Assembly (NCBI RefSeq): GCF_019623905.1
Contig: NZ_CP069370.1
Location: 4,017,001 to 4,081,000, forward strand
Direction: 5' to 3'
DNA from: Neotabrizicola shimadae
GTDB taxonomy: Bacteria; Pseudomonadota; Alphaproteobacteria; Rhodobacterales; Rhodobacteraceae
DNA length: 64,000 nucleotides
The translations under genes were made by a program, and so were the position numbers. The first letter of the stretch is position 1. Every line of letters begins with the position of its first letter. Below, piece by piece: positions 55,098 through 63,985 of this stretch. Below the pieces are notes generated by a model that had not been told where the DNA came from, made no database searches, and saw only the letters and a program-made list of their open reading frames with translations.

Positions 55098-56285
55098 ATG
55101 CTGCGCCGCCTTGCGATCTTTGCCCTTGTGTCGATTGTCGTGGCTTGCGCGCCGCGGGGAACCATCACGCTGTACCCGGCCGCGGCCGCGATAGGCTTGG
55201 TCGAGCCGATCTTCGTGGCCACCAGCCGCGGGCGCGAGGCGGGTACCCAGATGTTCAACAATCAGCGCGACATGACGATGTCCTTCGCGCGCTTCGACAT
55301 CTCGATCCCGCCGGATCGCAAGACAGGCTCTGTCACGTTTCCGCGTGGTAAGGAACCGAACCCAAAGCGCGACATGCTGACGGTGGACGAAATGCTGTTC
55401 ACCAACAGCGATACGTTCCGTACCGCATTCAACCGGCATCTGGCGACCACGGCCGATCGGCGGGCCATCGTGTTCGTGCACGGGTTCAACACCAACTTCG
55501 CCGAAGGAGTGTACCGGATCGCGCAGATGAAGCACGACATGACCCTGCCGGGGACCATCGTGCATTTCTCGTGGCCATCGCTCGGCAATGCCTTCGGCTA
55601 TGTGCATGACCGGGATTCGGTTGTGTTCTCGCGCGATGACCTTGAGGCCTTGATCGACACCCTGGGGAAGTCGAACGCGCGGTCGATCGTGCTGATGGCC
55701 CATTCCATGGGCACCTACCTGGCGATGGAAACTTTGCGCAGCATGGCGTTGCGCGGCGACAGTCCGGGCTTCCGCAAGCTGGAAGCGGTGATCCTGATCT
55801 CGCCCGACATCGACGTGGACGTGTTCAAGACCCAGATCAGGGTGCTCGACCCGGTGCCCGAGCCTTTTGTCATCTTCGGCTCGCCGCGCGACAAGGCGCT
55901 GAAATTGTCGTCCCTTCTGGTGGCTGAACCGGCGCGTCTTGGCAACCTGAAGGACGTCTCGGTGCTGGACGGCCTCCCGGTGACCTATATCGACGTGCAG
56001 GCCTTCAAGGATGGGTCCAGTCACTTCCCCTTGGCGACCTCGCCCGACCTGATCCAGGTGATGAATGGCTTTGCCGATGCCGACAGCTGGCTGAACGCAG
56101 ACGAGGGCCGCACGGCGAACCCGCTATACGGGCTTCTGAAGGCTGCGGGCAAGGCGTCCGAGATCGTGCTGGCCCCCGCCAACCTGGTCAGCGAAGCCAT
56201 CACCTCGGCGGGCACCGAGCGCACGTTCGAAGTGCCGGCGGACGCGGCGACCCTGGCGCCGCCCACCACCAGCCCCAGCCAGTAG
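55098..56285 (+). CDS. Alpha/beta-hydrolase lipoprotein (DUF900 family)
   Basis: 395 aa. The N-terminus MLRRLAIFALVSIVVACAPRG is a lipoprotein signal peptide with probable lipidated Cys17. The mature protein has the DUF900 hydrolase pattern: RAIVFVHGFNTNFAEGVYRIAQM (oxyanion region), IVLMAHSMGTYLAMETLRS (nucleophile Ser in AHSMG), ISPDIDVDVF (acid) and DGSSHFPLATSPD (His). The tail (PADAATLAPPTTSPSQ) is low complexity. Substrate unknown. It is 139 nt after hslU and followed by a bidirectional hairpin. Confidence 0.85.
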   Translation: MLRRLAIFALVSIVVACAPRGTITLYPAAAAIGLVEPIFVATSRGREAGTQMFNNQRDMTMSFARFDISIPPDRKTGSVTFPRGKEPNPKRDMLTVDEMLFTNSDTFRTAFNRHLATTADRRAIVFVHGFNTNFAEGVYRIAQMKHDMTLPGTIVHFSWPSLGNAFGYVHDRDSVVFSRDDLEALIDTLGKSNARSIVLMAHSMGTYLAMETLRSMALRGDSPGFRKLEAVILISPDIDVDVFKTQIRVLDPVPEPFVIFGSPRDKALKLSSLLVAEPARLGNLKDVSVLDGLPVTYIDVQAFKDGSSHFPLATSPDLIQVMNGFADADSWLNADEGRTANPLYGLLKAAGKASEIVLAPANLVSEAITSAGTERTFEVPADAATLAPPTTSPSQ

Positions 56286-56306
56286 GGCGGTGGAACAGGC
56301 GCCCAA

Positions 56307-56325
56307 CCCGGGCCTCAGGCCCGGG
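56307..56325. terminator. Bidirectional hairpin between converging genes
   Basis: CCCGGGCCT-C-AGGCCCGGG, nine pairs around one base. It lies 22 nt after the lipoprotein stop and covers the stop codon of the convergent GH13 gene. No T run is present. Confidence 0.45.
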
Positions 56326-57925
56326 CTGCGGCCTCAGTTCCTGCCGTCAGGAAGGCAAAGCCGCAGGGTGAGATCGTCACTCGATCCCCATGCACAGCCG
56401 ACCCGTGCGACGGGCCGATCAGCCCGCTTGCCCCCGTGACGGTCACGCTCACCGGGTGGTGCGACAGGTTGAACAGACACAGCACGCTGTCCGCCCCGCC
56501 ATCGCGCCGGAAGGCCAGCACCGGCCCCTCGACATCGAAAAACTGCGTGCGGCCCCGCATCAGCGCGGCCGAGCCTCTGCGGAATGCAATCATAGCGCGG
56601 TAGAATTCCAGGACCGATCCCGCCACGCCCTCTTGGCTGGCCACATTACGCGCCAGTTGCGGCGCCTTGACCGGAAGCCAGGGCTTGCCCGTGGTGAAGC
56701 CACCGTTGGGCGTGCCGTCCCAGACCATCGGCGTGCGCGTGTTGTCGCGGCCCACGGGCTCGGGCCAGAAGTTGATGCCCTGCGGATCGACCAACTCGTC
56801 GAACTCAAGCTGGGTGTCGGTCTGGCCGATCTCTTCGCCCTGCCACAGGCAGACCGAGCCCTCGAAGGACAGAAGCAGCGCGGCCGCCAGCTTTGCCACG
56901 GAATCTTGTCCCGTGCCCTGCTTCATCCAGCGGCTGACGTGGCGCACGACATCGTGGTTGGAAAACGCCCACATCGGCCAGCCATCCGGCGCCCCGGTGA
57001 AGAAGCTTTCGATCCGGTCACGGAAGAAGACGGGCGTGAAGCCATAGCCCATCATCTCGAAGCTGTAGCATTGGTGCAGACGGCCAGGCGCGGTGTACTC
57101 GCCCATCATGCGGATGGCGTGGTGGCTTTCGCCCATCTCGCCCACGCTCGTCGCGCCGAATTCGTCCAGCAGTGCGCGCACCCGTTCCAGCCACAACAGG
57201 TTCTCGGGCTGGTTCTTCGAGAAGATATGGTACTGCATTTCATAGGGGTTGCCGTCGGGCTTGTCCTTCTTGCGCCAGTCGGCAGGGTCCGACCGCAGCT
57301 TGGCGTCGTGGAAGAAGAAGTTCACCGTGTCGAAGCGGAACCCGTCCACGCCGCGTTCCAGCCAGAACCGCATGTTGGCGAGGTGCCAGTCCTGCACATC
57401 GCGATTGTGGAAATTCATGTCCGGCTGTTCGGCCAGGAAGTTGTGAAAATAGTACTGCTTGCGCCGCGCGTCCCAGGTCCAGGCGCTGCCCCCAAAGACG
57501 GACAGCCAGTTGTTGGGCGGCGTGCCGTCGTGCTGCGGATCGGCCCAGACATACCAGTCGGCCTTGGGGTTGTCGCGCGAGGACCGGCTCTCCTTGAAGA
57601 AGGGGTGCTGGTCCGAGGAATGGTTCAGCACCTGGTCGATGATGACCTTCAGCCCCAGCTCATGCGCCCGGGCGATCATCGCATCGAAATCGGCCAGCGT
57701 GCCGTAGGGCGGATCGACGTCGCAATAATCGCTCACGTCATAGCCGAAGTCCTTCTGAGGAGACTTGAAGAAGGGCGAAAGCCAGACGGCATCGGCGCCC
57801 AGACGGGCGATATGCTCCAGCCTTCGGGTGATGCCCGCCAGATCGCCCACGCCATCCCCGTTCGAATCCTGAAACGACCGGGGATAGACCTGATAGGTCA
57901 CCGAGCCGCGCCACCAATCCTGCAT
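56315..57925 (-). CDS. GH13 alpha-glucosidase
   Basis: 536-aa (beta/alpha)8 glycoside hydrolase of family 13, probably cytoplasmic since it lacks a signal peptide. YQVYPRSFQDSNGDGVGDLAGITRRLEHIARLGADAVWLSPFFKSP is the N-terminal signature. The nucleophile Asp is in VDGFRFDTVNFFF, the acid/base Glu in TSVGEMGES, and the transition-state Asp in WAFSNHDVVRHVSRW. The GGAGG box 5 nt before ATG 57925 fixes the start. In related species such a gene (aglA) goes with an aglEFGK transporter, which is absent here. Likely substrates are short alpha-glucosides. Confidence 0.9.
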   Translation of the reverse strand: MQDWWRGSVTYQVYPRSFQDSNGDGVGDLAGITRRLEHIARLGADAVWLSPFFKSPQKDFGYDVSDYCDVDPPYGTLADFDAMIARAHELGLKVIIDQVLNHSSDQHPFFKESRSSRDNPKADWYVWADPQHDGTPPNNWLSVFGGSAWTWDARRKQYYFHNFLAEQPDMNFHNRDVQDWHLANMRFWLERGVDGFRFDTVNFFFHDAKLRSDPADWRKKDKPDGNPYEMQYHIFSKNQPENLLWLERVRALLDEFGATSVGEMGESHHAIRMMGEYTAPGRLHQCYSFEMMGYGFTPVFFRDRIESFFTGAPDGWPMWAFSNHDVVRHVSRWMKQGTGQDSVAKLAAALLLSFEGSVCLWQGEEIGQTDTQLEFDELVDPQGINFWPEPVGRDNTRTPMVWDGTPNGGFTTGKPWLPVKAPQLARNVASQEGVAGSVLEFYRAMIAFRRGSAALMRGRTQFFDVEGPVLAFRRDGGADSVLCLFNLSHHPVSVTVTGASGLIGPSHGSAVHGDRVTISPCGFAFLTAGTEAAARA

Positions 57926-58094
57926 CAAAACCTCCGCCCAAAGCGTTTCGGAAGCAGGATAGCGACCTGCAACCGGAAGGAACAGCCCGCAGGTTCTGGC
58001 GTGGCTTGCCCCGTGGCATCGCCTTGCTAGGATCAAGCCCATGGGGGCCGGCGCAGCGCTTGGTGCAGGCTCCGACCATCCCGCAGGAGCCGCC

Positions 58095-59129
58095 ATGCCA
58101 GATGATGCCTTTGCCTCGGTGCAATATCTGAACCTCGATCCGGGCTACTATGTGCGCGAGGACATCTGGCAGCGCGAGCGGCGCGAGATCTTTGCGCGGA
58201 CCTGGCAATTCATGGGTCCCGCCTCTTCGGTGGCCGAGCCGGGGCGATACCTCGCAATTGACATTGCCGGAACCCCGGTCTTTGCCCTGCGCGGTCGCGA
58301 TGGGGTTCTGCGCGGGTTCCGCAACGTCTGCCGTCATCGGGGGGCGAAGCTTCTGGCCGATGGTACAGGAAGCTGCGGTCTGGTGGTCTGTCCCTATCAC
58401 AAGTGGTCCTTCGCCGACACGGGACGGCTGGTGCAGGCACCCTGGTATGGCCGCGACCCGGCCATCGTGCCCGAGGACTGGCCACTGGAGCCGGTTTACC
58501 TTTCCGAATGGCGCGGCCTTCTGTTCGCCGCGCTGGACCCGGTGCAGGACCTCCTGTCCCAACTTGGCGCCTTGCCGGCGGAACTTTCCGGCGAGCCCAT
58601 GGAAAGCTATGTCGCGACCGACAGCGCGACCGTCAGCTTCGACGCGAACTGGAAGGTCTATACCGACAACTTCGTCGAGGGCTACCACATCCCCGGCACG
58701 CACCCCTCGTTCTTCGCCGCCATCGACTTCGAGGCCTTCGAGACCACGGCCCATGACGGGTTTGTTCGCATGACTGCGCCCCCGCGCGAAGGCCTGTTCT
58801 ATCGCGGCAAATGGCTGTGGATGTGGCCGAACTGGACGCTATCGCTGTTCGAAGGCGGCATGAACGTCAGCCGGATCAACCCGACCAGCGTGCACCGCAC
58901 GGACCAGCACTACAGCTTCTTCTTCGCCGACACGTCCGAAGGTGGGGCGAGGGCCAGGGCGCGGTCGGTCGAAGGTACGCTGGCCGTGGTGCGCGAAGAC
59001 TACCAGGTCTGCGTCGAGACGCACGGCAACTACGTGGCCGGGGCCTATACGCCGGGTCCGTTGTCGGGCCGGCACGAAAAGGGCGTGCGCTATTTTCAGG
59101 AGCGTGTGGCGGCGGCGTTGGCCGGCTAA
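58095..59129 (+). CDS. Rieske-type aromatic-ring-hydroxylating oxygenase alpha subunit
   Basis: 344-aa oxygenase component. The Rieske cluster is CRHRG (Cys79, His81) and CPYH (Cys99, His102). The mononuclear iron site is DNFVEGYHIPGTHPSF (His198, His203) with a later Asp, probably in REDYQVC. Such proteins hydroxylate aromatics or demethylate quaternary amines such as choline, carnitine or stachydrine; the sequence alone does not say which. ATG 58095 follows AGGAG. No reductase or ferredoxin gene is adjacent; two MFS transporter genes follow. Confidence 0.88.
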   Translation: MPDDAFASVQYLNLDPGYYVREDIWQRERREIFARTWQFMGPASSVAEPGRYLAIDIAGTPVFALRGRDGVLRGFRNVCRHRGAKLLADGTGSCGLVVCPYHKWSFADTGRLVQAPWYGRDPAIVPEDWPLEPVYLSEWRGLLFAALDPVQDLLSQLGALPAELSGEPMESYVATDSATVSFDANWKVYTDNFVEGYHIPGTHPSFFAAIDFEAFETTAHDGFVRMTAPPREGLFYRGKWLWMWPNWTLSLFEGGMNVSRINPTSVHRTDQHYSFFFADTSEGGARARARSVEGTLAVVREDYQVCVETHGNYVAGAYTPGPLSGRHEKGVRYFQERVAAALAG

Positions 59130-59223
59130 GCCGTCGGAAGCGGTGATTGTATCCATCACGAAATAGCGATTGACCCTGCCAGGGCGCGGGCGCAGGTTCC
59201 GCCCTCGCGGACAGGAGGTCGTC

Positions 59224-60468
59224 ATGGCAAGGGCATCGCTCATAACCCCCGTGCTGGTCGCGGGTTGCGTGGTCATCATGATCTCGTTCGCGATCCGGGC
59301 GAGCTTCGGGATGTTCCAACTGCCCATCGCCGAAGAATTCGGCTGGCCGCGGGCCGAGTTTTCGCTGGCCATTGCCATCCAGAACCTCGCCTGGGGCATC
59401 GGCCAGCCACTTTTCGGCGCGGTGGCCGAGAAGTTCGGCGACCGCAAGGCGCTGATCGCCGGGGCTCTGGTCTATGCGGCGGGCCTGGTGCTTTCGGCTT
59501 TCGCCATGACGCCGGGCCAGATGCAGATGCTGGAAATCCTCGTGGGCTTCGGCATCGCCGGCACCGGCTTTGGCGTCGTGCTGGCCGTGGTCGGCCGGGC
59601 GTCGTCGCCGGAAAACCGGTCGATGTCGCTTGGCATCGTCACCGCCGCCGGGTCGATGGGTCAGGTGATCGGTGCGCCGCTGGCCGAGATCCTTATGGGC
59701 TTCATGCCCTGGCAAAGCGTGTTCATGATCTTTGCCGCGATGATCCTGTGCACACTCTTCGCGCTGCCCTTCATGCGCGCGCCCAAGCTCGCCAGCCGCG
59801 CCGAGCTGGAGGAGAGCATGGGGGTCGTGCTGAAGCGCGCCTTCCGCGACCCGTCCTATATCCTGATCTTCCTGGGCTTCTTTTCCTGCGGCTATCAGCT
59901 GGCCTTCATGACGGCACATTTCCCGGCCTTCATCGCGGAAAGCTGCGGCCCGATCGCGGCGGGCTCAATGCTGGCGGGGTTGGGCATCACCACCACCTCG
60001 GCGCTTGGCGCTGTTGCCATCGCCACCATCGGGCTTGCCAATATCGCGGGCACCCTGGCGGCAGGTTGGCTGGGCAACCGGTTCCCGAAGAAGTACCTCC
60101 TTTCCGCTGTCTATACCGGCCGGACCATCGCCGCGGCCTGGTTCATCCTTGTGCCCATGACGCCGGGCACGGTGCTTCTGTTCTCGCTGGTGATGGGGTC
60201 CTTGTGGCTGGCGACGGTGCCGCTGACCTCGGGCCTGGTCGCCCATATCTACGGGCTGCGCTACATGGGGACGCTTTACGGCTTTGTCTTCCTCAGCCAC
60301 CAGATCGGCGGGTTCCTGGGAGTCTGGCTGGGCGGGAAGATGTACGACATCACCGGCAACTACACGACGGTCTGGTGGATCGGCGTCGGCGTCGGGGCCT
60401 TCTCGGCGCTGGTGAACTTGCCGATCCGCGAGAAGCCGCTTCAGACGTTGCGGCCGGCGGCCGCCTGA
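59224..60468 (+). CDS. MFS transporter
   Basis: 414-aa, twelve-helix major facilitator protein. The N-terminus is VLVAGCVVIMISFAIRASFGMFQLPIAEEFGWPRAEFSLAIAIQ, and the loop after helix 2 has GAVAEKFGDRKALIAGAL (MFS motif A form G-x-x-x-D-R). It resembles the oxalate/formate-antiporter-like or monocarboxylate group of bacterial MFS proteins. ACAGGAGGTCGTC before ATG 59224 is a strong ribosome site. It is probably co-transcribed with the Rieske gene (95 nt upstream) and the second MFS gene (1 nt downstream), and may import their substrate. Confidence 0.88.
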   Translation: MARASLITPVLVAGCVVIMISFAIRASFGMFQLPIAEEFGWPRAEFSLAIAIQNLAWGIGQPLFGAVAEKFGDRKALIAGALVYAAGLVLSAFAMTPGQMQMLEILVGFGIAGTGFGVVLAVVGRASSPENRSMSLGIVTAAGSMGQVIGAPLAEILMGFMPWQSVFMIFAAMILCTLFALPFMRAPKLASRAELEESMGVVLKRAFRDPSYILIFLGFFSCGYQLAFMTAHFPAFIAESCGPIAAGSMLAGLGITTTSALGAVAIATIGLANIAGTLAAGWLGNRFPKKYLLSAVYTGRTIAAAWFILVPMTPGTVLLFSLVMGSLWLATVPLTSGLVAHIYGLRYMGTLYGFVFLSHQIGGFLGVWLGGKMYDITGNYTTVWWIGVGVGAFSALVNLPIREKPLQTLRPAAA

Positions 60469-60469
60469 C

Positions 60470-61642
60470 ATGAAGGCTGGCATCGTCGCGCTGGTCCTGG
60501 GCTATGTGCTCAGCCAGTTCTACCGGGCCTTCCTGGCCGTCCTGTCACCTGCGTTGCAGGCCGATCTGGGGATCGGGCCGTCTGTCCTGGCCGATGCCTC
60601 GGCACTTTGGTTCCTGGCCTTCGCCCTCGCGCAGTTGCCGGTGGGATGGGCGCTGGACCGGATCGGGCCGCGCCGCACGGCCTCGGTCCTGCTGGCGCTT
60701 GGCGGGGCCGGGGGCGCGGCGGTGTTCGCCATGGCGGGCGGGCCGGGGGCGATCCTGGTCGCCATGGCGCTGATCGGGCTGGGCTGCGCGCCCGTGCTGA
60801 TGGCCAGCTACTACATCTTTGCCCGTAGCTTTTCGCCCGCGGTCTTTGGCACGCTGGCCGGGGCGGTGATCGGGTTCGGGTCATTGGGCAACATCGCGGG
60901 CTCCGCGCCGCTGGCCTGGGCGGCAGAGGCCTGGGGCTGGCGGGCCACCGTCGCGGGCGTGGGCGGGCTGACGCTGGTGGTGGCGGTGGCGATCGCAGGG
61001 CTTGTGCGCGACCCGCCGGCCTTGCCGCCAGGGCCGAAGGGGCGGCTCATGGACCTGCTGGCCATGCCGGCGCTGTGGCCGATCCTGATCATGATGGTGG
61101 TCTGCTATGCCCCCGCCGCGGCGTTGAGGGGGCTTTGGGCGGGACCCTATGCGGCCGATGTGTTCGGGGCGGATGCGGACGGGATCGGGCGGGTCACGCT
61201 GGTCATGGGGCTGGCCATGATCGCGGGGAACTTTGCCTATGGGCCGATGGAGCGGGTGCTGGGGTCGCGGAAGTGGTTGGTGATGGGGGGGAACCTTCTG
61301 GTGCTGGCCTGCCTTGTGGCGCTGTGGGCCTGGCCGGCGCGGAGCCTTTGGCTGTCGACCGCGCTGCTGGCGGGGGTGGGGTTCTTCGGGGCCTCGTTCC
61401 CGATGGTCATCGCCCATGGCCGGGCCTTCCTACCCGCCGCGCTGACCGGGCGGGGGGTGACGCTTCTGAACCTTTTCGGGATCGCTGCCACGGGGATGGT
61501 GCAGATGGCCACGGGGCGGGTCTATGGGGCACTTGCGGGGGAGGACCCGGCGCGGCCCTTCGCGGCGATCTTCGGGCTTTGTGCGGTGTTCCTGGCCCTG
61601 GGGCTGGTGGTCTATGCCCGGTCGCGGGACCGGACCGACTGA
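60470..61642 (+). CDS. MFS transporter (second)
   Basis: 390-aa, twelve-helix MFS protein, not closely similar to its neighbour. It starts VALVLGYVLSQFYRAFLAVLSPALQADLGIGPSVLADASALWFLAFALAQLPVGWALDRIGPRRTASVL, with the motif A Asp-Arg in GWALDRIGPRR. Many members with SQFYRAFLAV-type starts are found in Rhodobacteraceae; substrate unknown. It begins 1 nt after the previous stop with no ribosome site of its own, suggesting coupling. A palindromic element starts 2 nt after its stop. Confidence 0.85.
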   Translation: MKAGIVALVLGYVLSQFYRAFLAVLSPALQADLGIGPSVLADASALWFLAFALAQLPVGWALDRIGPRRTASVLLALGGAGGAAVFAMAGGPGAILVAMALIGLGCAPVLMASYYIFARSFSPAVFGTLAGAVIGFGSLGNIAGSAPLAWAAEAWGWRATVAGVGGLTLVVAVAIAGLVRDPPALPPGPKGRLMDLLAMPALWPILIMMVVCYAPAAALRGLWAGPYAADVFGADADGIGRVTLVMGLAMIAGNFAYGPMERVLGSRKWLVMGGNLLVLACLVALWAWPARSLWLSTALLAGVGFFGASFPMVIAHGRAFLPAALTGRGVTLLNLFGIAATGMVQMATGRVYGALAGEDPARPFAAIFGLCAVFLALGLVVYARSRDRTD

Positions 61643-61643
61643 G

Positions 61644-61716
61644 GCGTCCGAGCTCGGACGCTTGGCAGATGCAATTAAAATCAAGTACTTGGAAATTCTG
61701 ATTAACGATTTCTTCA
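61644..61716 (+). promoter_or_regulatory. Composite element B: 18-bp palindrome plus ATCAA/CTTG/TTAAC
   Basis: GCGTCCGAGCTCGGACGC (61644-61661), then 18 nt, ATCAA (61680-61684), 3 nt, CTTG (61688-61691), 10 nt, TTAAC (61702-61706). Every spacing equals that of element A at 36249. The CtrA-like right half is weak here (TTCA instead of TTAA). ATCAAGTACTTG includes the palindrome CAAGTACTTG. TTAAC lies 147 nt before the start of the KpsS-like gene, against 154 nt at element A. Confidence 0.7.
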
Positions 61717-61848
61717 GAGTTGTCCGAGGTTCGCGTCCAGGCGGATTTCGGTGCAATTCAAGGTTGGCGGCCGTGCATCACCATATTGCCTTTCGGTCCA
61801 AGGACAGGTGACCTGCTGTCTGCCCTGATGTTCGAGACCTGAGCCGCC

Positions 61849-62952
61849 ATGATCGTCTTCATCCGAGAGTTCAACGACCGCAAGAAGGCCGTCTTCGCGG
61901 CTCTTGCCGCGGCGGCCGGGGGCGGGCGCGGGGTGCTGGTGCCCCTGTCCTTCCGCGACCGTCCCGAGACTGCGGCGCGGGTGGATGCGGCGCTGTCGCG
62001 GGCCAAGCGGCGGCCGAAGGGTCTGTCGGGCTGGATGAAACGGCAGTGGCTGCGGGGAGCCTACAACTGGGCGCGCGGGCATTTCGCGGCGCATCCCGAC
62101 CGGGTGGCGGTGGCCTGGAACGGCATGGGCGGGCAGCGCATGGCTTTCCTCATGGGCGCGCGCGATGCCGGGGCGGCCACGTTGTACGCAGAGCTTGCGC
62201 CCTTGCCGGGGCGGATCACGCTGGATCCGGCGGGGGTGAATGCGGAAAGTTCGGTGCCGCGCGATGCGGGCTTTTTCCGTGACTGGGCCGGGGACCGCCC
62301 CGACCGGACGGGCGAAGGCTGGCGCGCGATGGGGGCGGGCCTTGTGGCGCGGCCCTCGCGGCGGGCGGATGTGGGGCAATCGGCGGCGGCGCTGCCGGAC
62401 GCTCCCTTCCTGTTCTGCCCCTTGCAGGTGCCGACGGACAGCCAGGTCACGCTGTTTGCCGGATGGAGCGGCGGGATGGAGGGGTTCCTGGCCGCCCTGA
62501 CGGAGGCCGCGTCGCACATGCCCGAGGGTTGGCATCTGCGGCTGAAGGAACATCCGTCATCGCGCGTGGCGCTTGGCCCGATGCTGGAGCCGCTGGTCGC
62601 CACGGGGCGGGCGGTGATCGACAACGGATCGGACAGCTTTGCCCAGGTGGCGGCGAGCCGCGGGGTGGTGACGCTGAACTCCTCGATGGGGTTGCAGGCC
62701 TTCTTCCACGACAAGCCGGTTGTGGTGCTGGGCCGGGCCTTCTTTGCGCGCGACGGGCTGGTGAGCCCGGCAGGGGATCAGGCGGCGCTGAACCGGCTGT
62801 TCGCCGATCCGGCGGCGCTGGCCTTTGACCCGGCCGACCGGGCGCGCTTCATGAACTGGCTGGATCAGGTTTACTACCCACGCTTCGACCCTGCGGCGCC
62901 CGACCCCGCCGCGCTGGCGCCCTGGCTGGACCGGGCGCGGCTTACTCGCTGA
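61849..62952 (+). CDS. Capsule polysaccharide export/Kdo-transferase-like protein (KpsS-type)
   Basis: 367 aa, soluble. The C-terminal half has the Capsule_synth pattern: HLRLKEHPSSRVALGPMLEPL (K-x-H-P), RGVVTLNSSMGLQAFFHDKPVVVLGRAFFARDGLV (N-S-S-x-G...KPV) and DPADRARFMNWLDQVYYPRF. KpsS/KpsC proteins add Kdo to a lipid to start capsule synthesis or export. Here no other kps gene adjoins, so this is a stand-alone member. Transcription probably starts near composite element B, leaving a leader of more than 100 nt. The last 11 nt overlap the convergent DUF4424 gene. Confidence 0.75.
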   Translation: MIVFIREFNDRKKAVFAALAAAAGGGRGVLVPLSFRDRPETAARVDAALSRAKRRPKGLSGWMKRQWLRGAYNWARGHFAAHPDRVAVAWNGMGGQRMAFLMGARDAGAATLYAELAPLPGRITLDPAGVNAESSVPRDAGFFRDWAGDRPDRTGEGWRAMGAGLVARPSRRADVGQSAAALPDAPFLFCPLQVPTDSQVTLFAGWSGGMEGFLAALTEAASHMPEGWHLRLKEHPSSRVALGPMLEPLVATGRAVIDNGSDSFAQVAASRGVVTLNSSMGLQAFFHDKPVVVLGRAFFARDGLVSPAGDQAALNRLFADPAALAFDPADRARFMNWLDQVYYPRFDPAAPDPAALAPWLDRARLTR

Positions 62953-63985
62953 TCCGTGGGGCGACCAGCAGGATCGCCAGGTCTTCAGGCGGGGTCCAGT
63001 CGGTCTTTGTCACCTCGAACCGGGTGGGGCTGACCTTCTTCAGCCCCGGCATGCAGACCGAGAGGGCATTCACCGGATCGCCCTTGTCGAGCACCAGGTG
63101 GAAGCGGCCGATGGGACCCGCCCAGGAATTGGCGGTACGAAGGACATAGCGCAGGTAGTAGGCCGCGCCCCAGTAGCCGTGTTCGCCATCGCTGTCGCCG
63201 GCCTTCAGGGTGGACATGATCTTCCGTCCCGTCGGGCCGTCGATGCAGTAGCTGTCGGCAAGCGAGCGCTGGTAGTCCTCTTTTGCCGGCCATTCGAAGG
63301 TGAAGACGCTGCCTTCGGGATAGTTCTCGTATTCGTGCCGGACGCGGGTTTCCTTCCCCGCGGGGAAGGTTTGCGTCCAGTGATAGCGCAACACGACCGA
63401 CCAGGCGGGCATTGGTACAGGGTCGGCGTCGTCCCAGGGGCTTTGCGCGATGAGCCCTGCGTCGCGGAGCTGCTGGATCTGCGACCGGGGAAGCCTGGCA
63501 AGAACGGCCCGGATTTCCTCGACATCCAGTGTCAGCGGGATGCCCATGCGGGTAAGCAGGGCGCTGATGTCCCGGCCGGGGGTGTCGTATTGCACAGAGG
63601 CCGGGCGCTTCCACGCATCGGGGTCCTCGACCACGGCGACATGGTCGATGCCGACCTTCTGCCGCTTGCCGTCCACGGTGGCGCGGAAGTTCAGAAGATC
63701 GGTGCGGCTGCGATCTTCGGGCAAGTTCCAGCTGCTCATTTCCAGCGACATCAGATTGATCGGGGGCAGCGGGAAGATGACCTCGCCGGTCACGTTCTGT
63801 GCGGTCACGTTGCGGAAGGTATAATCCACGGCGATGCGGTCGGGGCTGATGAACAGGTCTTCGGACACCATCGCCACGGCCTCGGTCTGACCGAAGGTCA
63901 GGCCGGTGGCGGAAAGCCCGCCCCAGCCGTCATTGGCGAGCGCCGGCAGCGGCAGGAGGGCGAGGGCGGCAAGCAGGCGGCGCAT
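62942..63985 (-). CDS. DUF4424 family secreted protein
   Basis: 347 aa with a signal peptide (MRRLLAALALLPLPALAND, cleavage after ALA). The mature start DGWGGLSATGLTFGQTEAVAMVSEDLFISPDRIAVDYTFRNVT... is typical of DUF4424. PTGRKIMSTL and YYLRYVLRTANSWAGPIGRFHLVLDKG are further conserved parts. Periplasmic, function unknown. The ORF ends before the window edge, at an ATG with about 15 nt to the right end, so nothing can be said of its promoter. The residues TFPAGKE are encoded across a copy of the dispersed palindrome (63352-63369). Confidence 0.85.
   Translation of the reverse strand: MRRLLAALALLPLPALANDGWGGLSATGLTFGQTEAVAMVSEDLFISPDRIAVDYTFRNVTAQNVTGEVIFPLPPINLMSLEMSSWNLPEDRSRTDLLNFRATVDGKRQKVGIDHVAVVEDPDAWKRPASVQYDTPGRDISALLTRMGIPLTLDVEEIRAVLARLPRSQIQQLRDAGLIAQSPWDDADPVPMPAWSVVLRYHWTQTFPAGKETRVRHEYENYPEGSVFTFEWPAKEDYQRSLADSYCIDGPTGRKIMSTLKAGDSDGEHGYWGAAYYLRYVLRTANSWAGPIGRFHLVLDKGDPVNALSVCMPGLKKVSPTRFEVTKTDWTPPEDLAILLVAPRISE
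63352..63369. repeat. Copy of the dispersed palindrome inside the DUF4424 gene
   Basis: CCTTCCCCGCGGGGAAGG, 18-bp perfect, in frame, encoding FPAGK(E). The residues FPAG are plausible native residues at this place in the family, so this copy could be partly coincidental. Confidence 0.7.

Noticed and set aside
57936-57955. AAGCGTTT upstream of the GH13 gene as a LacI/AglR operator
   Set aside because: The core fits AANCGNTT but the flanking TG/CA positions do not match, and no LacI-type regulator or sugar transporter is adjacent.
61702-61716. TTAA-N7-TTCA as a full CtrA box at element B
   Set aside because: The right half departs from TTAA at two of four bases. It is listed only as part of the composite element.
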